This document shows, piece by piece, positions 10,790 through 21,959 of a DNA stretch of 64,000 nucleotides. Source of the DNA: Amaurobius ferox (lineage: Eukaryota; Arthropoda; Arachnida; Araneae; Amaurobiidae); the NCBI GenBank assembly GCA_951213105.1, contig OX578138.1, positions 65,261,040 to 65,325,039 on the forward strand. Direction: 5' to 3'. Each line of letters begins with the position of its first letter. The stretch's first letter is position 1. The notes beneath the pieces were generated by a model. That model was not told where the DNA came from. It worked only from the letters and a program-made list of their open reading frames with translations, and searched no databases. A program made the translations under genes and the position numbers.

Positions 10790-11300
10790 TTTTGAAAAAT
10801 CGGTATGGTGGGTCCAAATGATTACAATTATAGTGTATTACCTTTCACTTTAAAGAGCTTTTTGATTGATACCATATTTGACAATAAAAAAATTGTATCG
10901 CGGCTATTTTTTACAACAATAATTGAAACTATTAAATATTGTGATCATTGAGACAAAAATAAACCCTTTTATGCATGATGCATGATTATGCCAAATTTGC
11001 TACCATGTTAAAAATATAAAATTTCGAAGTTTTCGTTTGAATTTCAAAAAAATTCTATTTAGTTCTAGATTTTTCTATAACAAAGCCGGATAAAAAGTTT
11101 CGTGAAAATCCATTAATATTTGTGGCAGCTATAGTGTACACAAGAAATCGACCACAGGCAGATACACGGACATCACTCTAAAACAGTCAAAGCGTGCTTA
11201 GGAAGGCTTAAAGCATAAAGTGGCATCAAAATCTCGAATTTTAAAAATTTCGTGAAAACAATACTTTCCTATACTACTTTACATAGCATGAGAAACTACA
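10790..11300 (+). repeat. Inverted-pair repeat, copy 1
   Basis: Matches the reverse complement of 13670-14290. Shared landmarks are CCAAATGAT-ACAATTAT, AATTGTATCGCGGCTATT, GAAATCGACCAC and GACATCACTCTAAAA. The 3' part (CAAAATCTCGAATTTT... ACAATACTTTCCTATA) resembles the R1 end, so this is probably a relative of R1. Confidence 0.65.
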
Positions 11301-11880
11301 AATTCAATTCTTAAGGATTTTCGGATAAATTGAAGCAAACACAAAATAAGCAAGACATTGGCTCATAACAAAATTAATTTTCCATATTCGTCCAAACTTC
11401 GCGTTAGAGTATCAGCTCGTTCTAATAACTACAAGGCTGGAGTAAATCGTGTCATTAGGAGCTTTGACGGGGCGTAGCAAAAAAGTAGTGGCCGGATATG
11501 TGGAAGCCAGGTGGCAGACGCGGCATTAAGTAGTGAAGGCATGAGTCAGTCTAGCCCCAGTATGCTAAACCCAAACACATTTCTACTGCTTCGCAAAAAT
11601 CACGCTAAAACAGAGAGGAATACGGAACAGCTGTTGACAGGAGTGACTGACTGCAAAAAATATACAAAAATCACTGGAAATGAGCGGAAACGAATTTCTG
11701 CGTTCGTTAGAAATCGCTTAACTGGGTTCATTGCAAAATGACTCGAAATAAATTTGTAGAAGAATGGAATGACTTTCGTAAATATATTTTTGAAAATTTT
11801 AGTCTAGATTTTCCTAAAAGAAGGCACACTATATAAAATATATTGCATTTGAATTTGAGCATAGGAGAGTAAGAGGAATA
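11301..11880. other. No recognisable gene; one unassigned 76-codon frame
   Basis: The frame at 11511-11741 (plus) starts with a non-ATG codon and has a mixed, fairly polar composition (Ser, Lys and Arg rich, no low complexity), which is more protein-like than most frames here. I recognise no domain and no splice context, so I do not call a gene. Confidence 0.3.
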
Positions 11881-12240
11881 TAGATGGATAGCGATGTTTA
11901 GAAAAAATAGATATAAATAGATAGAGATAAATCGATAAATAAGAAGTGGGATAATAGAGGTAGAAGATAAGAGAATGTAGAAAAAAGAGAGAAAAAGAAA
12001 AAAGAGAAGAGAAAGGAAAGAAAAGAGAGAAGGGAAAAGAGAGAAGTGAAAAGAGAGAAGAGAAATAGTAGAGTAAAAGAGGAAAGAGAGAAAAAAATAG
12101 AAGAGAAAAGAGAGAAGAAAAATAGAAAGAAGAGAAAAGAGAGAAGAAATATAGAAAGAAGAGTAAAGAGAGCGAAAAGAGAAAAGAGAGAGAGAAGAAA
12201 GAGGTGAGAGAGGAGGAGGGAGAAAGTAGGGGAGAAGAGA
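11880..12240 (+). repeat. Long purine tract (GA-rich, AGAGAAAAGAGA units)
   Basis: About 360 bp almost free of pyrimidines on the plus strand, built of degenerate GAGAAGAGAAA units. It is low-complexity and triplex-prone sequence, not coding. Confidence 0.85.
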
Positions 12241-13669
12241 ATTGGGGAAAACGAAGAAATAAAAAAAAATAATAAGACTCTAGGCAGTTCTAAAAATAAA
12301 ATTAACTTTTACAACAATAAATTTGCTTTCTTCTCCAAATATTACTCATCGGCAATACTCCATTATAAGTCTAAATGACAGTTCAATAAATGTGTTATAA
12401 ACGTAGAAAAAAGCATTAGGGGTTATTTTGAAGATCACTTTTCCAAAAATGTTCTTTAGAATTTTATTTTGAAAAGATTTTTCATGTGTATGTTTTTTTC
12501 TATCTACCATTACTTTAAAAAGCCCTCCAATGGTCAATAAAAGCTTACTGATATTGTGCATTTTTTTAAAGTCTGAGTTCATTGAACTTGAATATTATAT
12601 ATAATTAGGATTTTGTTTTTCTTTACGTGTTTTAAATCTGCATTTTAATTTTTATTAATATACAGTGTGAAAAATACTAATATACAGTATTGTATGAAGT
12701 ATAGTATTCTCACTTCATAGTCTTAATTAATATTGTCCTCATATAATGAGAGTTTCGGCAATAATTAAAAATTAGTTTTATTGTAATTTTAATGCTCTTA
12801 TTCTTCTGATCGGTCAGGATATTCTTAATTGTAAAATTTTCCTCATATGCTTCATGCTCTTTTTGTTTTCATGTATTTTAAACAGAATAAAACATATTAA
12901 GCATAACAAAACTAATAAAAGTTTGTCAGATAATATAATTTTATTTTATGATAGATTAATGGAATAGATTAATAGATACAGTTTTTGTAAGTGCGTCTTG
13001 CGATATAAGTGCTAAAGTGAACAATCTGTCATAAACTGTTACACATGCATTCCCAAATTTTTAATTAAAATTTCTTAAGGGATTGTACTATGTCCTCCAC
13101 CTAGAATTATATTGAAGTTTGAAAAAGAAATAAATCTTAAGGTTGTTTTGTGATTAAAAGCTATACATATCAAAACATTTTGCAGAAAAAATTATTTAAT
13201 AAAAATATGTTGAGAAATAGTGATTTAAATTCAGATGTAGTATGTATATACGTAATACAGGAGCATGCAAAGTTTGAAGATTCTAGGTTCATTAATTTTA
13301 ACGCTACAATGCGCGCTGGGTTTGATATAAACAATCTCAAAGTCACAGAAGATTGAGCAGAACAGAACAGAAAATTCATTCCAATTGCAATACAAAAAAT
13401 ATACATATTTATAGATGAAAACTTTCCAGTGTAAAGAAAATCGAATAGCGTGTTCAATTTGGGCATGTTTGCCCAATTGCTTCACCAATTTTATAATGAT
13501 ACGCGTTCGAATGGGAATGCTTTAATAATTCTTTCTTCTTAATATGTCTAACATTTTATTCAATAAATATATATAATGTATATAATAAAAAGAATATATA
13601 TATATATAATAAAAAATATATAATATCAATAAATATATATAATAAAAAAACATTTTTTGGGGTTTAACG
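12241..13669. other. AT-rich stretch with no recognisable gene
   Basis: Several 70-100-codon frames overlap on opposite strands around 13150-13490, and none has a recognisable motif. A TA-rich block lies at 13560-13650. Confidence 0.5.
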
Positions 13670-14290
13670 GGCGATTTTCCCCCTTAATGGGGAAAGTCTA
13701 ATTAAGTACCTATTTAGAAAAGTCATGTTGGCCGCATCAGATTTTCAGATTTTTACTATAGAATATAGTATGAGAGAACGTATTGTCTTCACGAAAATTT
13801 TCGATTTCAAGATTTTGATGCTTCAAAGCCTCCTGAATACGTTTTAACAATTCTTAGAGTGATGTCCTTCTGTCGGTGGTCGATTTCTTATGTACAGGGT
13901 AGCTACTACAAATATTAGGGGGACTTTTACGAAACTTTATATTCAGTTTTGTTAACGAAATGTCTAGAACTAGATTGAATTTTTTTTAAATTTGAGAGAA
14001 AGCATCGAAATTTATTCAAAATTTTATATTTTCTTAACAAGGAAGCATAGGACAACATTTGACGTGATCACGTATAAAAAGGGGACATTTATAGCTCAAT
14101 GATCCCGAAACTTAATAGTAATAGCCGCGATACAATTTTCTGTGTTCGTGACGTTATTAGTCCCCTCGTGTGGGAGCTAGTTACCTTCTTAAGGGTGCAT
14201 TGTCAAACTCAGAACCAATCAAGTCCTTTTAAAATGAAGGGCAGCACGTCATAATTGTGATCATTTGAACCAATGATACACATTTTTCTT
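13670..14290 (-). repeat. Inverted-pair repeat, copy 2
   Basis: Reverse complement partner of 10790-11300 at about 2.4 kb distance. Both copies keep the AATTGTATCGCGGCTATT block. This copy has extra sequence around 14150-14200 that is absent from copy 1. Confidence 0.65.
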
Positions 14291-14929
14291 GTTAAACTCT
14301 CAGAAAAGTGCAAGTATATATATATGGAAAATATCGGAGAAAATGCGTGCAGACACTACACCAACCCTGACAGAGACCAAGTAATTACTTTGTGATTTAT
14401 TCCCCTGCCTTCAAGAAACTCCAAAAGAACCGAATAAAATTTTTGAATTCGAAATAATTTTGACAACGTAAATCGGTTTTAATAAATATAAAAAAAGCAA
14501 ATTTCAGGCCGATTGCAATGGTTACATTGATGTTTTTTTTTTCAATTCTGCTTCATAATATAATTTGATTTCGCATTTATTTTATTTTTAAAATAATTTT
14601 ATTTTTAAGGCAAATTTGTTTTTGTTTAGTGGTTGGTATCTCCAATTGATTTTCAATAATTATGAAACTTGCCTGAAAAAGTAATTTATCAAGAGCGAAC
14701 AAGATTTTAGTCTTGTCAATAAATTGAAAGTTAAATATGACTGATGAATATGAGAATAAAATTGATGTGATGAAAACACTTTACAAACTAAAAGAGAACT
14801 TTTTATGATTCGATACCGCTGAAGATAGGCTTTTGACGGGAATAACCTTCATAGTTGATTGTTTACGGTTAAAATTGGGGTTTTGCGAAATATGTAGACT
14901 TTTGGGATGCTTATATATCCAAATCTAAT

Positions 14930-15590
14930 AGATAAAATTCTAAATTATTTTTTTGAAAATATTGTTCCATTTATGAATATAGGAAAATAATTTCAATATT
15001 TGAATACTTTAATCTAATCCCCCCCCCCCCTCACACACACACACACAAAGTTTTATCCGAGGGAGTAAAACTTGCTTTAATTGACTTACTTTTTTTTACT
15101 CGAAGTATCTTCTCTAAACTAAAAGATAGATATAAATAATTAGCGACAAAGATATTCAGAAGGAAATCCACTTTCTATATCAATCATTTGTCAAAATTCT
15201 TAGTTTTTGAGCAGTCGACTTGTGGAAGAAAATTGAAAATTTTCGTTTTTAAAGTTTGTGATACTTATTTTCGAAAACTAGGAAGAAACTTCTGACTTAG
15301 AAGTATGCAAAACGTGTAAATACCCCACTACAATACATTTTTTTTATATTCAGTGAAACTTAAATAAGTCGACGCTAAAGGGAAAGATAAAACAATTCCA
15401 CATATATAAAAAATTAGTTTTTTGAAGTTTATCTATGTAATAATTGTTTTTCCTGACCTTTTAGACCCCTCTCCACTTCTTCTGGTGACCTAGAAGATTG
15501 AAACTGTGCACATTTATAGTATCGACCAATAAACAGAATCTAATAAAACATGAGTTTTGATTTCTCCTCCGAGGCCGAACAAAACATAAT
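14930..15590 (+). mobile_element. Helitron-like family, internal and 3'-proximal part
   Basis: Aligns with 52430-52760 (CATTTATGAATA...AATTTCAATATTT, then AAAAGATAGATA, then CTTTTTGAG..TCG.CTTGTG). Its latter part aligns with the beginning of the 7741-8432 element. A C-run followed by (CA)n at 15019-15047 interrupts it. No coding sequence is evident. Confidence 0.45.
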
Positions 15591-15599
15591 TCCAGATCT

Positions 15600-15862
15600 T
15601 TCCGAAGAACGCCCCACCACCTCTCCTGTCGACTACGAGGAAAACCGAGTCAATTTCGCTAAGTGTCACATATTGTTAATTAAAATAAAATGTATAAAAA
15701 AGTCGTAACTTATTTTTTAATAGTGTGTTAATTTCCCTGTATTCGGCAGGCTTAAATACTAAAATTTAATAATGTACCTCGAAGAGGAAGTTTCGACTAT
15801 GAAAATTCGAAATTTTCGAATCAACGGAGTTTCGAGTTATCGAAGTTCCACTGTAGTACCAC
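15600..15862 (-). mobile_element. Terminal part of a Tc1/pogo-type element
   Basis: On the minus strand the end reads TACAGTGGAACTTCGATAAC followed by CGAAACTCCGTTGATTCGAA, the style of terminus (CAGT-GAACCTCG.TA..TCGAA) known from pogo/Tigger elements with TA targets. The opposite end is not identifiable. The GC-richer part at 15600-15650 might be a decayed coding tail. Confidence 0.4.
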
Positions 15863-15972
15863 TGTGTCCACTGCAGTGTTCCATAGGGATATTAAAGAAT
15901 GATACAAATGAAACTGTTTTAACAAAAAGATAGGCAAAATTATTGCTGCGAATCTGCATGATTGCATCGAGG

Positions 15973-16159
15973 CAGGGCCGCTCATACAAATTGATTGCCT
16001 CCTATAAACAATTATTACGTGCTCCCTCCATAATAGATATTTTCAGCTTTGACTTTTACATGTTTCTCCCTCTTAAAAGAATAACGAGTTTTCAGGGCTC
16101 CCTCGAGATCCCAACCACCCACTCGAGTGGTGTCCGATCTCCAGCTACGGGCGGCCCTG
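15973..16159. mobile_element. Short hAT-like MITE
   Basis: Begins CAGGGCCGCTC and ends GGGCGGCCCTG. The flanks are GCATCGAGG on the left and ATCGATGGC on the right, a near-duplicate with one missing base that would fit an 8-bp hAT target duplication. It has no coding capacity at 187 bp. Confidence 0.5.
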
Positions 16160-16254
16160 ATCGATGGCAAATTTCATTTTGCATTTACCTATATTATATA
16201 TCATAGAAAAAATTAAAATATATATATGAACAACTATAAACCATAACATTTGAA

Positions 16255-17175
16255 AAAATCTGATGTGGGCAGCACATGACTTTCCTTATATAACGCAATG
16301 AATTTACTACTTTTACAGTAAAATAAATATGTTTTTCTTATAGTAGATACTTATATTCTTTCCAAGATATCTAATTTTCGCCAATTAGTCGTCATTTTCA
16401 TTGATTTAGCGCCATTTGTATCTATTTGGCGAGATTTTCGTTAATTTGGCAACCTTTAAAAAAGTCGCCCAGTTGGCGACATTCCGTCAAATTCGTCGCC
16501 AAAATCTCTCCAAGCGTTATGGACGAAGAAATAAGTTATTCTTATAGCAGATGAATGACTATTGGCGTTCAAATACAAAAGTATTACTCAAAGTATCTTT
16601 TCCCATGAATGGAATAAGCTAGATCCCGAACGAGAATGATGTCACCCAATTTATCGCATGATATTACATATGAAAAGTGAACGTGTTTCTCAACAGTTAA
16701 TATATTTTTTTAATTTATGGGATTTTTTGATAAATTTATTTGAAAAATGAGCAATATCTCGAGAACGGTTCAAGCTAGAGTTCTGAAGTTTATGTCGTTT
16801 TCTAAGGAAAAATTATATAAAAAAAATCTCTATTTGCGTAACTTTATTAAAGGTTTTGATTTTTTCAAAATTTCACTCGAAAATTTAAGGGGTCTGGACA
16901 TTCGATTGTGTTTAAAAACAATAGACTTCTAATATTCACGGATTGTAATTTTTGTACCAAATTTCATTCGAATCGCTCCATTCGTTCGTGAGATATCGTC
17001 TCCACAGACTCACACTCACGCACACACATACACACACACACACAGACATCACATAAAAAATGTTCGATTTGTGATCAGGGGTGCCTGAAACGTGCTTTCC
17101 TGACGAAAACTCGAATTTTCGATTTCGTCACAATACTTCCCTTATACATTATACTATGTATTTAAGGAAAGTAAA
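16255..17175 (+). mobile_element. Family R1, near-full copy 1 (Helentron-like architecture)
   Basis: It starts AAATCTGATGTGGGCAGCAC, with ACTTTCCTTATAT about 25 bp in. Then come a nested inverted-repeat block (16420-16515), a block of ATATCTCGAGAACGGTTCAA type, a (CA)n microsatellite (16990-17045), and a terminal hairpin built from ACTTCCCTTATACAT and ATGTATTTAAGGAAAGT. The 5' subterminal motif equals the hairpin arm of the 3' end. That layout, with a central microsatellite and no coding, resembles non-autonomous Helentrons (DINE/HINE type). The class is inference; the repeat family itself is certain. Confidence 0.7.
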
Positions 17176-17379
17176 AATAATATAAAGAAAATTTATGAGA
17201 CAGAAAACAAATCTGTAGATACAAAATGGAACCTGACTAAGTAGTTAAAATGATTTCTCTATTATCTTTATTTCCCCAATTCTTTATAAAGAGCATTGAT
17301 AGTCCACCTCATTCTGAACTCCCATTTTAACCAGACATGATTCCCAGGAACTCATAACCAGGTAAACCTCCCAACACTG

Positions 17380-17610
17380 CAGACAACAATGCGCCGTCAC
17401 CGAGGAATATCAATAAAGGAAACTTCCTCCTAGCCGTGACGTCATGCAGAGAGCAACCGACCTAATTGTTATCATCCGGATTTGGACTGTCATAGTGCTC
17501 AATGATAACGACGCATGCGAGCTGCACTTAAACCACATGCATGCAAAATTGTGATTAGTATTCCATGCGAGGGAGTTTAGGAGCGCCATGTTTGTGGTAG
17601 ATAGGGCAGA
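17380..17610. promoter_or_regulatory. Candidate regulatory element with a perfect TGACGTCA site
   Basis: GC content rises above the neighbourhood and no repeat family matches. TGACGTCA (17437-17444) is a perfect CRE/bZIP palindrome. ATGCATGC and GCATGCGAGCTGC lie in the next 150 bp. It looks like non-repetitive, potentially conserved sequence. Only conservation or chromatin data could confirm it. Confidence 0.3.
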
Positions 17611-18452
17611 CGATTTATTATCTCAAATAAGTGGCTGCAGTTAAATATGAATTTTCGAATGTTTAGCGTGAGAATTAAAATCATATTAAGTTAACATATT
17701 TTTAATAGCTGTGAAAATTCAGGGTTTTGATTCAAAATCCCTTTCATAAAACGTATGGGATTTTTATTTGGAAATATTACAAATTGATTTCAAAAATGCT
17801 TTTAAAATGGTATTTAAATAATTTAGAGGGGAACTTTTTATATCATAAGACGAGTGAAAGCTAAAATATAAAAGCCATCGAAATTCATTTTTTAAAAAGT
17901 GATTTATAATTTCTTTTCATAATATACAGTAAAGGAAAATTATTTGAGATGGGGTCAACTTTTTGAATTTAGGAGTTTGAGGGTGATACTAACGTGTGTT
18001 TAAAACACTGTAAAATCCCTAAAATCTGTCCCTTGGATTTTGAGGAATTTACACGTTTTAAGTGTCTCCGAATAGGAATGAAAACGTTTTTCAACGATGC
18101 TTATTTTTTTCTTTCTCTCTCTCTCTCTCTTTATGTGTGTGTGTGTGTGTGTCGGCGGGGGAAAGGGTATAATTGTCGAACAAATTGAGAGTTTTAAATA
18201 AAATGTAATATGATTATTTTAATTGGTAAACATATTGGTTTTTGAAGAATAGAACAGGGAATGCCCTCAATTTTGCAAGTTTTTTAAAATCGAAAATAAT
18301 TATATATAAAATAAATATGCTTCAAGAATAAAACATTTTATATGTAACTTATATTTAAAAGCAAGGTTTTCGACATAATGCACACTTTTATATGAATTTT
18401 TTTTTGCTAGAGATTTGGTTTGTTTATTGTAAGCGGCAACGACAATAAAATG
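17611..18452. other. AT-rich stretch; (CT)n-(GT)n microsatellite at 18110-18154
   Basis: CTCTCT repeats pass into GTGTGT repeats at 18110-18154. No gene is seen. Confidence 0.6.
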
Positions 18453-18648
18453 TATTGATTTTAAGGAGAATCTTTAAGACAGCTTTAATTTGTGTTTTTA
18501 CTTTCTCACAGTATTAAAATATAGAGTTTAAGGAGAAGTTTTAATTTGTGTTTTTATTTTCTCACAGTATCAAAAATTGTTGATTTATGAAGAAGTTTTA
18601 AGGAAAGCTTTCATTTGCGTTTTTACTTTCGAACAGTATCAAAATTTA
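18453..18648 (+). repeat. ~65-bp tandem repeat, three units
   Basis: Three degenerate copies of a unit containing AAGGAGAA..TTTAA, TTTAATTTGTGTTTTTACTT and TCTCACAGTATCAAAA. The third unit is the most diverged. Confidence 0.75.
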
Positions 18649-19879
18649 TTAATAAAAGTATGCAAAGAAATGTATTGGCCTTATCGAATGTTTAATATTG
18701 TGTATGAATAAAAGTACACAGTAAAAACAGCAAATATTAAAATGTTATATATCTTCACGGTTTTTTATTTGTTACTCAAGAAGAAAATAAACTTTTGTGC
18801 TTCCTGACAAGTTCCTTGCACTTCTTTGATAGATGCAGACACATAAAAATTTTGGGAGTAGAATTTTTTAAAGCGCGTTATGCGTCACCTTCTACACATC
18901 AAAAAAGTAGTATGTCTTAAACGAAATATTAAATACGACTAACAGTTACATTTAGCAATTTATTCTATAATTATCTTGATTATTTTGAGATATGGTCCTG
19001 TAGAAAAGTAACATTTCTAATATTTTAAGAATGGCTTTCGATAAATTCCGAATAATGGTATATATTTATTTTTTATTAACATTACTTACAGAGAACTTAT
19101 GGCATAATAATAAACATGTTTATTTTTTAGGATTTTCTCCATTTCAGGCAAAAATCGTGCAATATCTTGAGTCCGGCACATGTTATCGTTCTATTAAGTC
19201 ATGTCATGTTTTTGAAAATTTGAAGGTGTTCTCCAGCTCTTATATAATCAATAGGATTTTGAAATTTATCAATTGGAAAAATGGTATAATTTTATTTTCA
19301 ATTTATTCAATTTGTTTCAGAGATGTAGAGCTCCATGTGGAAAAGTAAAATAAAATTTACAATACATCGATAACGGCTCGAGATAACTTCAAAACAATAA
19401 TGTCCATTAATTTTAGGTTAAAAGTATTTACAAAACTAATAATTAAACATTTCAAAAACTGATACGGTATCAATCGGTTTCAAACACAAGGAGTTTTTTT
19501 TTATATGATGACAGTCTTTTTTCCTAAGATAAAACATTACATATTAAATTCCTATTTTCTTAACTCCTTCAGGTGGTAACTTCTCCTTTCCAAGATGTTG
19601 GCTGCGGTTAGTAATAATTAATATAAAATAAGGACAGATAATTGCAATGTCCCAGGTTGGTTTCGAGTCACGGCGTTTTCAATACGGGTGCAATACTTTA
19701 AAATAGCTCTTTTGTCTTTTACAACGATTTTCACGTCAACGACCGAACATTTATAGATCACAATGAATCGCACGTGTTCTGTGACTCGACCTACAACATT
19801 GATAAATGTTACATAAAAACTGTGCCATGGACTTTAAATTTATATTTCGCACAAAGCAGTGAAAGTTCCCCAATCCATA
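18649..19879. other. AT-rich stretch with no recognisable gene
   Basis: A 105-codon frame at 19031-19348 (plus) begins with ATG but has AT-driven composition and no known domain. I do not call it. Confidence 0.45.
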
Positions 19880-20130
19880 TGGCACAGAGGAACACAATAC
19901 TTTACGGGGTTTCAGTCTTCCAACAGTATCATCTCAAATAATTGTTCGGCTCCCCTCCGGAGCTGTGAATCCATCTATTACGTGGCAGCGGCCGTGGGAA
20001 TTGTGCAATCGTTTATATATAGGTACAATGGGTGACGGCAGATGGCACGATATATCGCCACGTGCCACTTAATGCGGACTTAATGGTTGTAAATAAGGGG
20101 TGTGCGTACAAGGGGTTCTTGAAAGGGGTA
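19880..20130. promoter_or_regulatory. Candidate regulatory element with E-boxes and palindromes
   Basis: Locally GC-richer and non-repetitive. CAGATG and CACGTG E-boxes flank the palindrome CGATATATCG (20048-20057), and the outer arms GGCACG (20044) and CGTGCC (20061) also pair. Upstream are TTGTGCAAT (C/EBP-like) and a GCTCC-GGAGC hairpin. The density of palindromic sites in 200 bp is unusual for this window. Confidence 0.3.
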
Positions 20131-20310
20131 GTTGACATACGTGATTGGGGACGGTAATGCTACTAGAAGAACAGTTCCGTTATCGATTTGGTAAACTTGA
20201 AAATTGTCAAATAAAAAGTTTAAAATTAAATTGGGCTTTTAATTTTATATAATTATGCGATTCAAACAAACACAGGCATATAGTTTTGTCTTTGTATATG
20301 GCGATTTTAG

Positions 20311-20760
20311 TATACAGGGTTCCTGAGAAAGTCCTTAGCACTAGAACGATGGAGGAATTTTTGGAGGAATCGTTTCTCAATGTAGTTATGCGGTCAAAAT
20401 GACCGCTTTCGTCGTTCTAGTGTTAAGCATAACCAATAACTTTCTAAGGAAAAATTCACGAATATATAAGTTAGGTCTGTCTATAAAGTGACCATTCCCG
20501 ATCAAATAAAAGGGATTACAGTGCCCATGGCAGAGAATTAAAAACGTTATGATGACAAATTTAGCAATAAAGCGAGCCAGGCGAAAAAAGCGAATTACAA
20601 AGTTGTAGAGCATTGTCTGAGTAGGAATCGACCCTAAAACTTTTACAGAAAGCATTTATTTGGCATAATATAGTTATTGGCGAATGACTGTCCTATTCAG
20701 AAATGCTGAAATAAACAACACTTAAGCGTACAGGAATCTAATGTACAACCTGTACAAAAT
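20311..20760. mobile_element. Family B element, partial, with a nested MITE
   Basis: It starts at TACAGGGTTCCTGAGAAAG like other family B ends, is interrupted by the piggyBac-type MITE, then resumes with GCATAACCAATAACTTTC and the AAGTGACCATTCCCGATC block. After about 20690 the sequence matches the family in inverted orientation (GTACAGGAATCTAATGTACA), which is the other arm. Confidence 0.65.
20339..20422. mobile_element. 84-bp piggyBac-type MITE at a TTAA target
   Basis: Terminal inverted repeats CACTAGAACGATGG (left) and CACTAGAACGACGA (right, reverse complement). It is flanked by TTAG on the left (decayed TTAA) and TTAA on the right. A perfect subterminal hairpin GCGGTCA-AAA-TGACCGC spans 20390-20406. 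TTAA targeting and CCTAGAA-like ends are hallmarks of the piggyBac superfamily. Two unoccupied family B ends in the same window read through the site with a single TTAA. Confidence 0.7.
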
Positions 20761-20957
20761 GTCATCCTTTCGTAACAATGCATATTTGAATGAGAGAAAC
20801 CATAGTCCATGTACTTTGACAAACATTGCTGGCTGCACTGTGTTATGTTCATTGCTGGGGTCACTGTATCACTGGTGCTCTAATGATACGATTTTTTTCC
20901 AGATACTTTCATCTGTCAAATATTTTTATTGTTTATTATCTTCGATATATACGTCTT

Positions 20958-21107
20958 AAGTAGCGTCACCAGAAAAAAATTCTATTATCAAATATTTTAT
21001 TTTTCATTGCTGCATATATCATTTCTTTAAAATTCAATGGCTTTGATGGGTTCCTGAGGTATATGACCCTTAACTCCCCCCTTTCCCCTAACGTGGCGAC
21101 GCTACTG
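20958..21107. mobile_element. hAT-like MITE, ~150 bp
   Basis: The left end AAGTAGCGTCACCAG and the right end, in reverse complement CAGTAGCGTCGCCACG, form imperfect terminal repeats. The possible 8-bp duplications TACGTCTT and CCCGTTTC match only half, so the flank evidence is weak. Confidence 0.4.
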
Positions 21108-21182
21108 CCCGTTTCGTTGGATCCTTGTGTCAAATCCTTTCCACAAGAGATTAGACTAACCTATTAAATTCATATGGATAGT

Positions 21183-21660
21183 CGGAAAATCCGATACCAA
21201 TAAAAATAGTTAAATTACAAAGTATTTATTTAAATAACTGTATAGATCATAAAAATCCAAGGCAACTCAAAAGTGTTGTTGTTGAGACCCAGACCGTCCG
21301 ACCTACCAGAAAGGTGCAAGGTAACTGTTTGGACGGCCGGGAAGTGCCACCCAATTTAGACCGGAACCCAGTGGGGGAGGCATCCACAGGGACCGTACCC
21401 TCCTTCTCCTACCACCAACCTCTCGGAAGGACTTACGGACCCACATGTTTAACGTGATCGTACTCCGCGTGAACACGGCGGCAGTTTTGGCAGTGGCTGG
21501 AATCGAACCCGGGCCTACCGAGTGCAACTCCAGCGCGCTAACCACTGGGCTACCGCGCCCTGTCATTATTGGTTGCCTTGACTTTCTATAATCTATAGTT
21601 ATTATTTATGTATATACTTTGTAATTTAACTATTTTTTATTGGTATCGGATTTTCCGGTT
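21183..21660. mobile_element. Foldback element with ~86-bp arms and a SINE in its loop
   Basis: The left arm (21183-21268) and right arm (21575-21660) are reverse complements over CGGAAAATCCGATACCAATA, AATAGTTAAATTACAAAGTA and on to CCAAGGCAAC, with few mismatches. The loop is occupied by SINE family 2 on the minus strand. It has no coding sequence. Confidence 0.7.
21272..21566 (-). mobile_element. tRNA-derived SINE (family 2), full-length
   Basis: On the minus strand the head carries an A box (GGTAGCCCAGTGGTTAGCGC) and a B box (GGGTTCGATTCCAGC) at tRNA spacing. A body follows, ending in a hairpin whose arms are GGCCGTCC and GGACGGTC, then CTGGGTCTC and an (AAC)n tail. The frames through it are artefacts. 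Tail-only relatives lie at 28730-28799 and 63906-63964. Confidence 0.75.
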
Positions 21661-21959
21661 TCGCGGTTGCGGGATGTGTATAAGAGCTTATGTTCGTCGC
21701 ATCTTAAACAATTTACATTGCCACGGATGAAGGACGTAGTGACGTCCGAAAAAGCTTTGGATCTTTTGTAATTTAGTGTACGTCATTGATGGTGTTGATA
21801 TTATAGATCTTTTTTACCAAACAACTTGGTTGTCTTTGGTAAATCTTTTTAAAGTTTTTCTAAATTCCATTCTTATTGATAAAAGTATAAGATCTAACTT
21901 TATACGAGTATACGAGCTCTTTACAAAGAATGTTCCAATCAGAAAATTGTTCTTTTAAA

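Noticed and set aside
16747..16932. 61-codon frame starting MSNISRTVQARVLKFMSF
   Set aside because: It is a non-coding R1 block repeated elsewhere with frame-breaking changes and no selection on codons.
20386..20655. 89-codon minus-strand frame
   Set aside because: It spans the piggyBac-type MITE and family B sequence and has no domain.
21303..21566. 87-codon minus-strand frame with tRNA-like A and B boxes under it
   Set aside because: It lies inside the tRNA-derived SINE; the frame is incidental.
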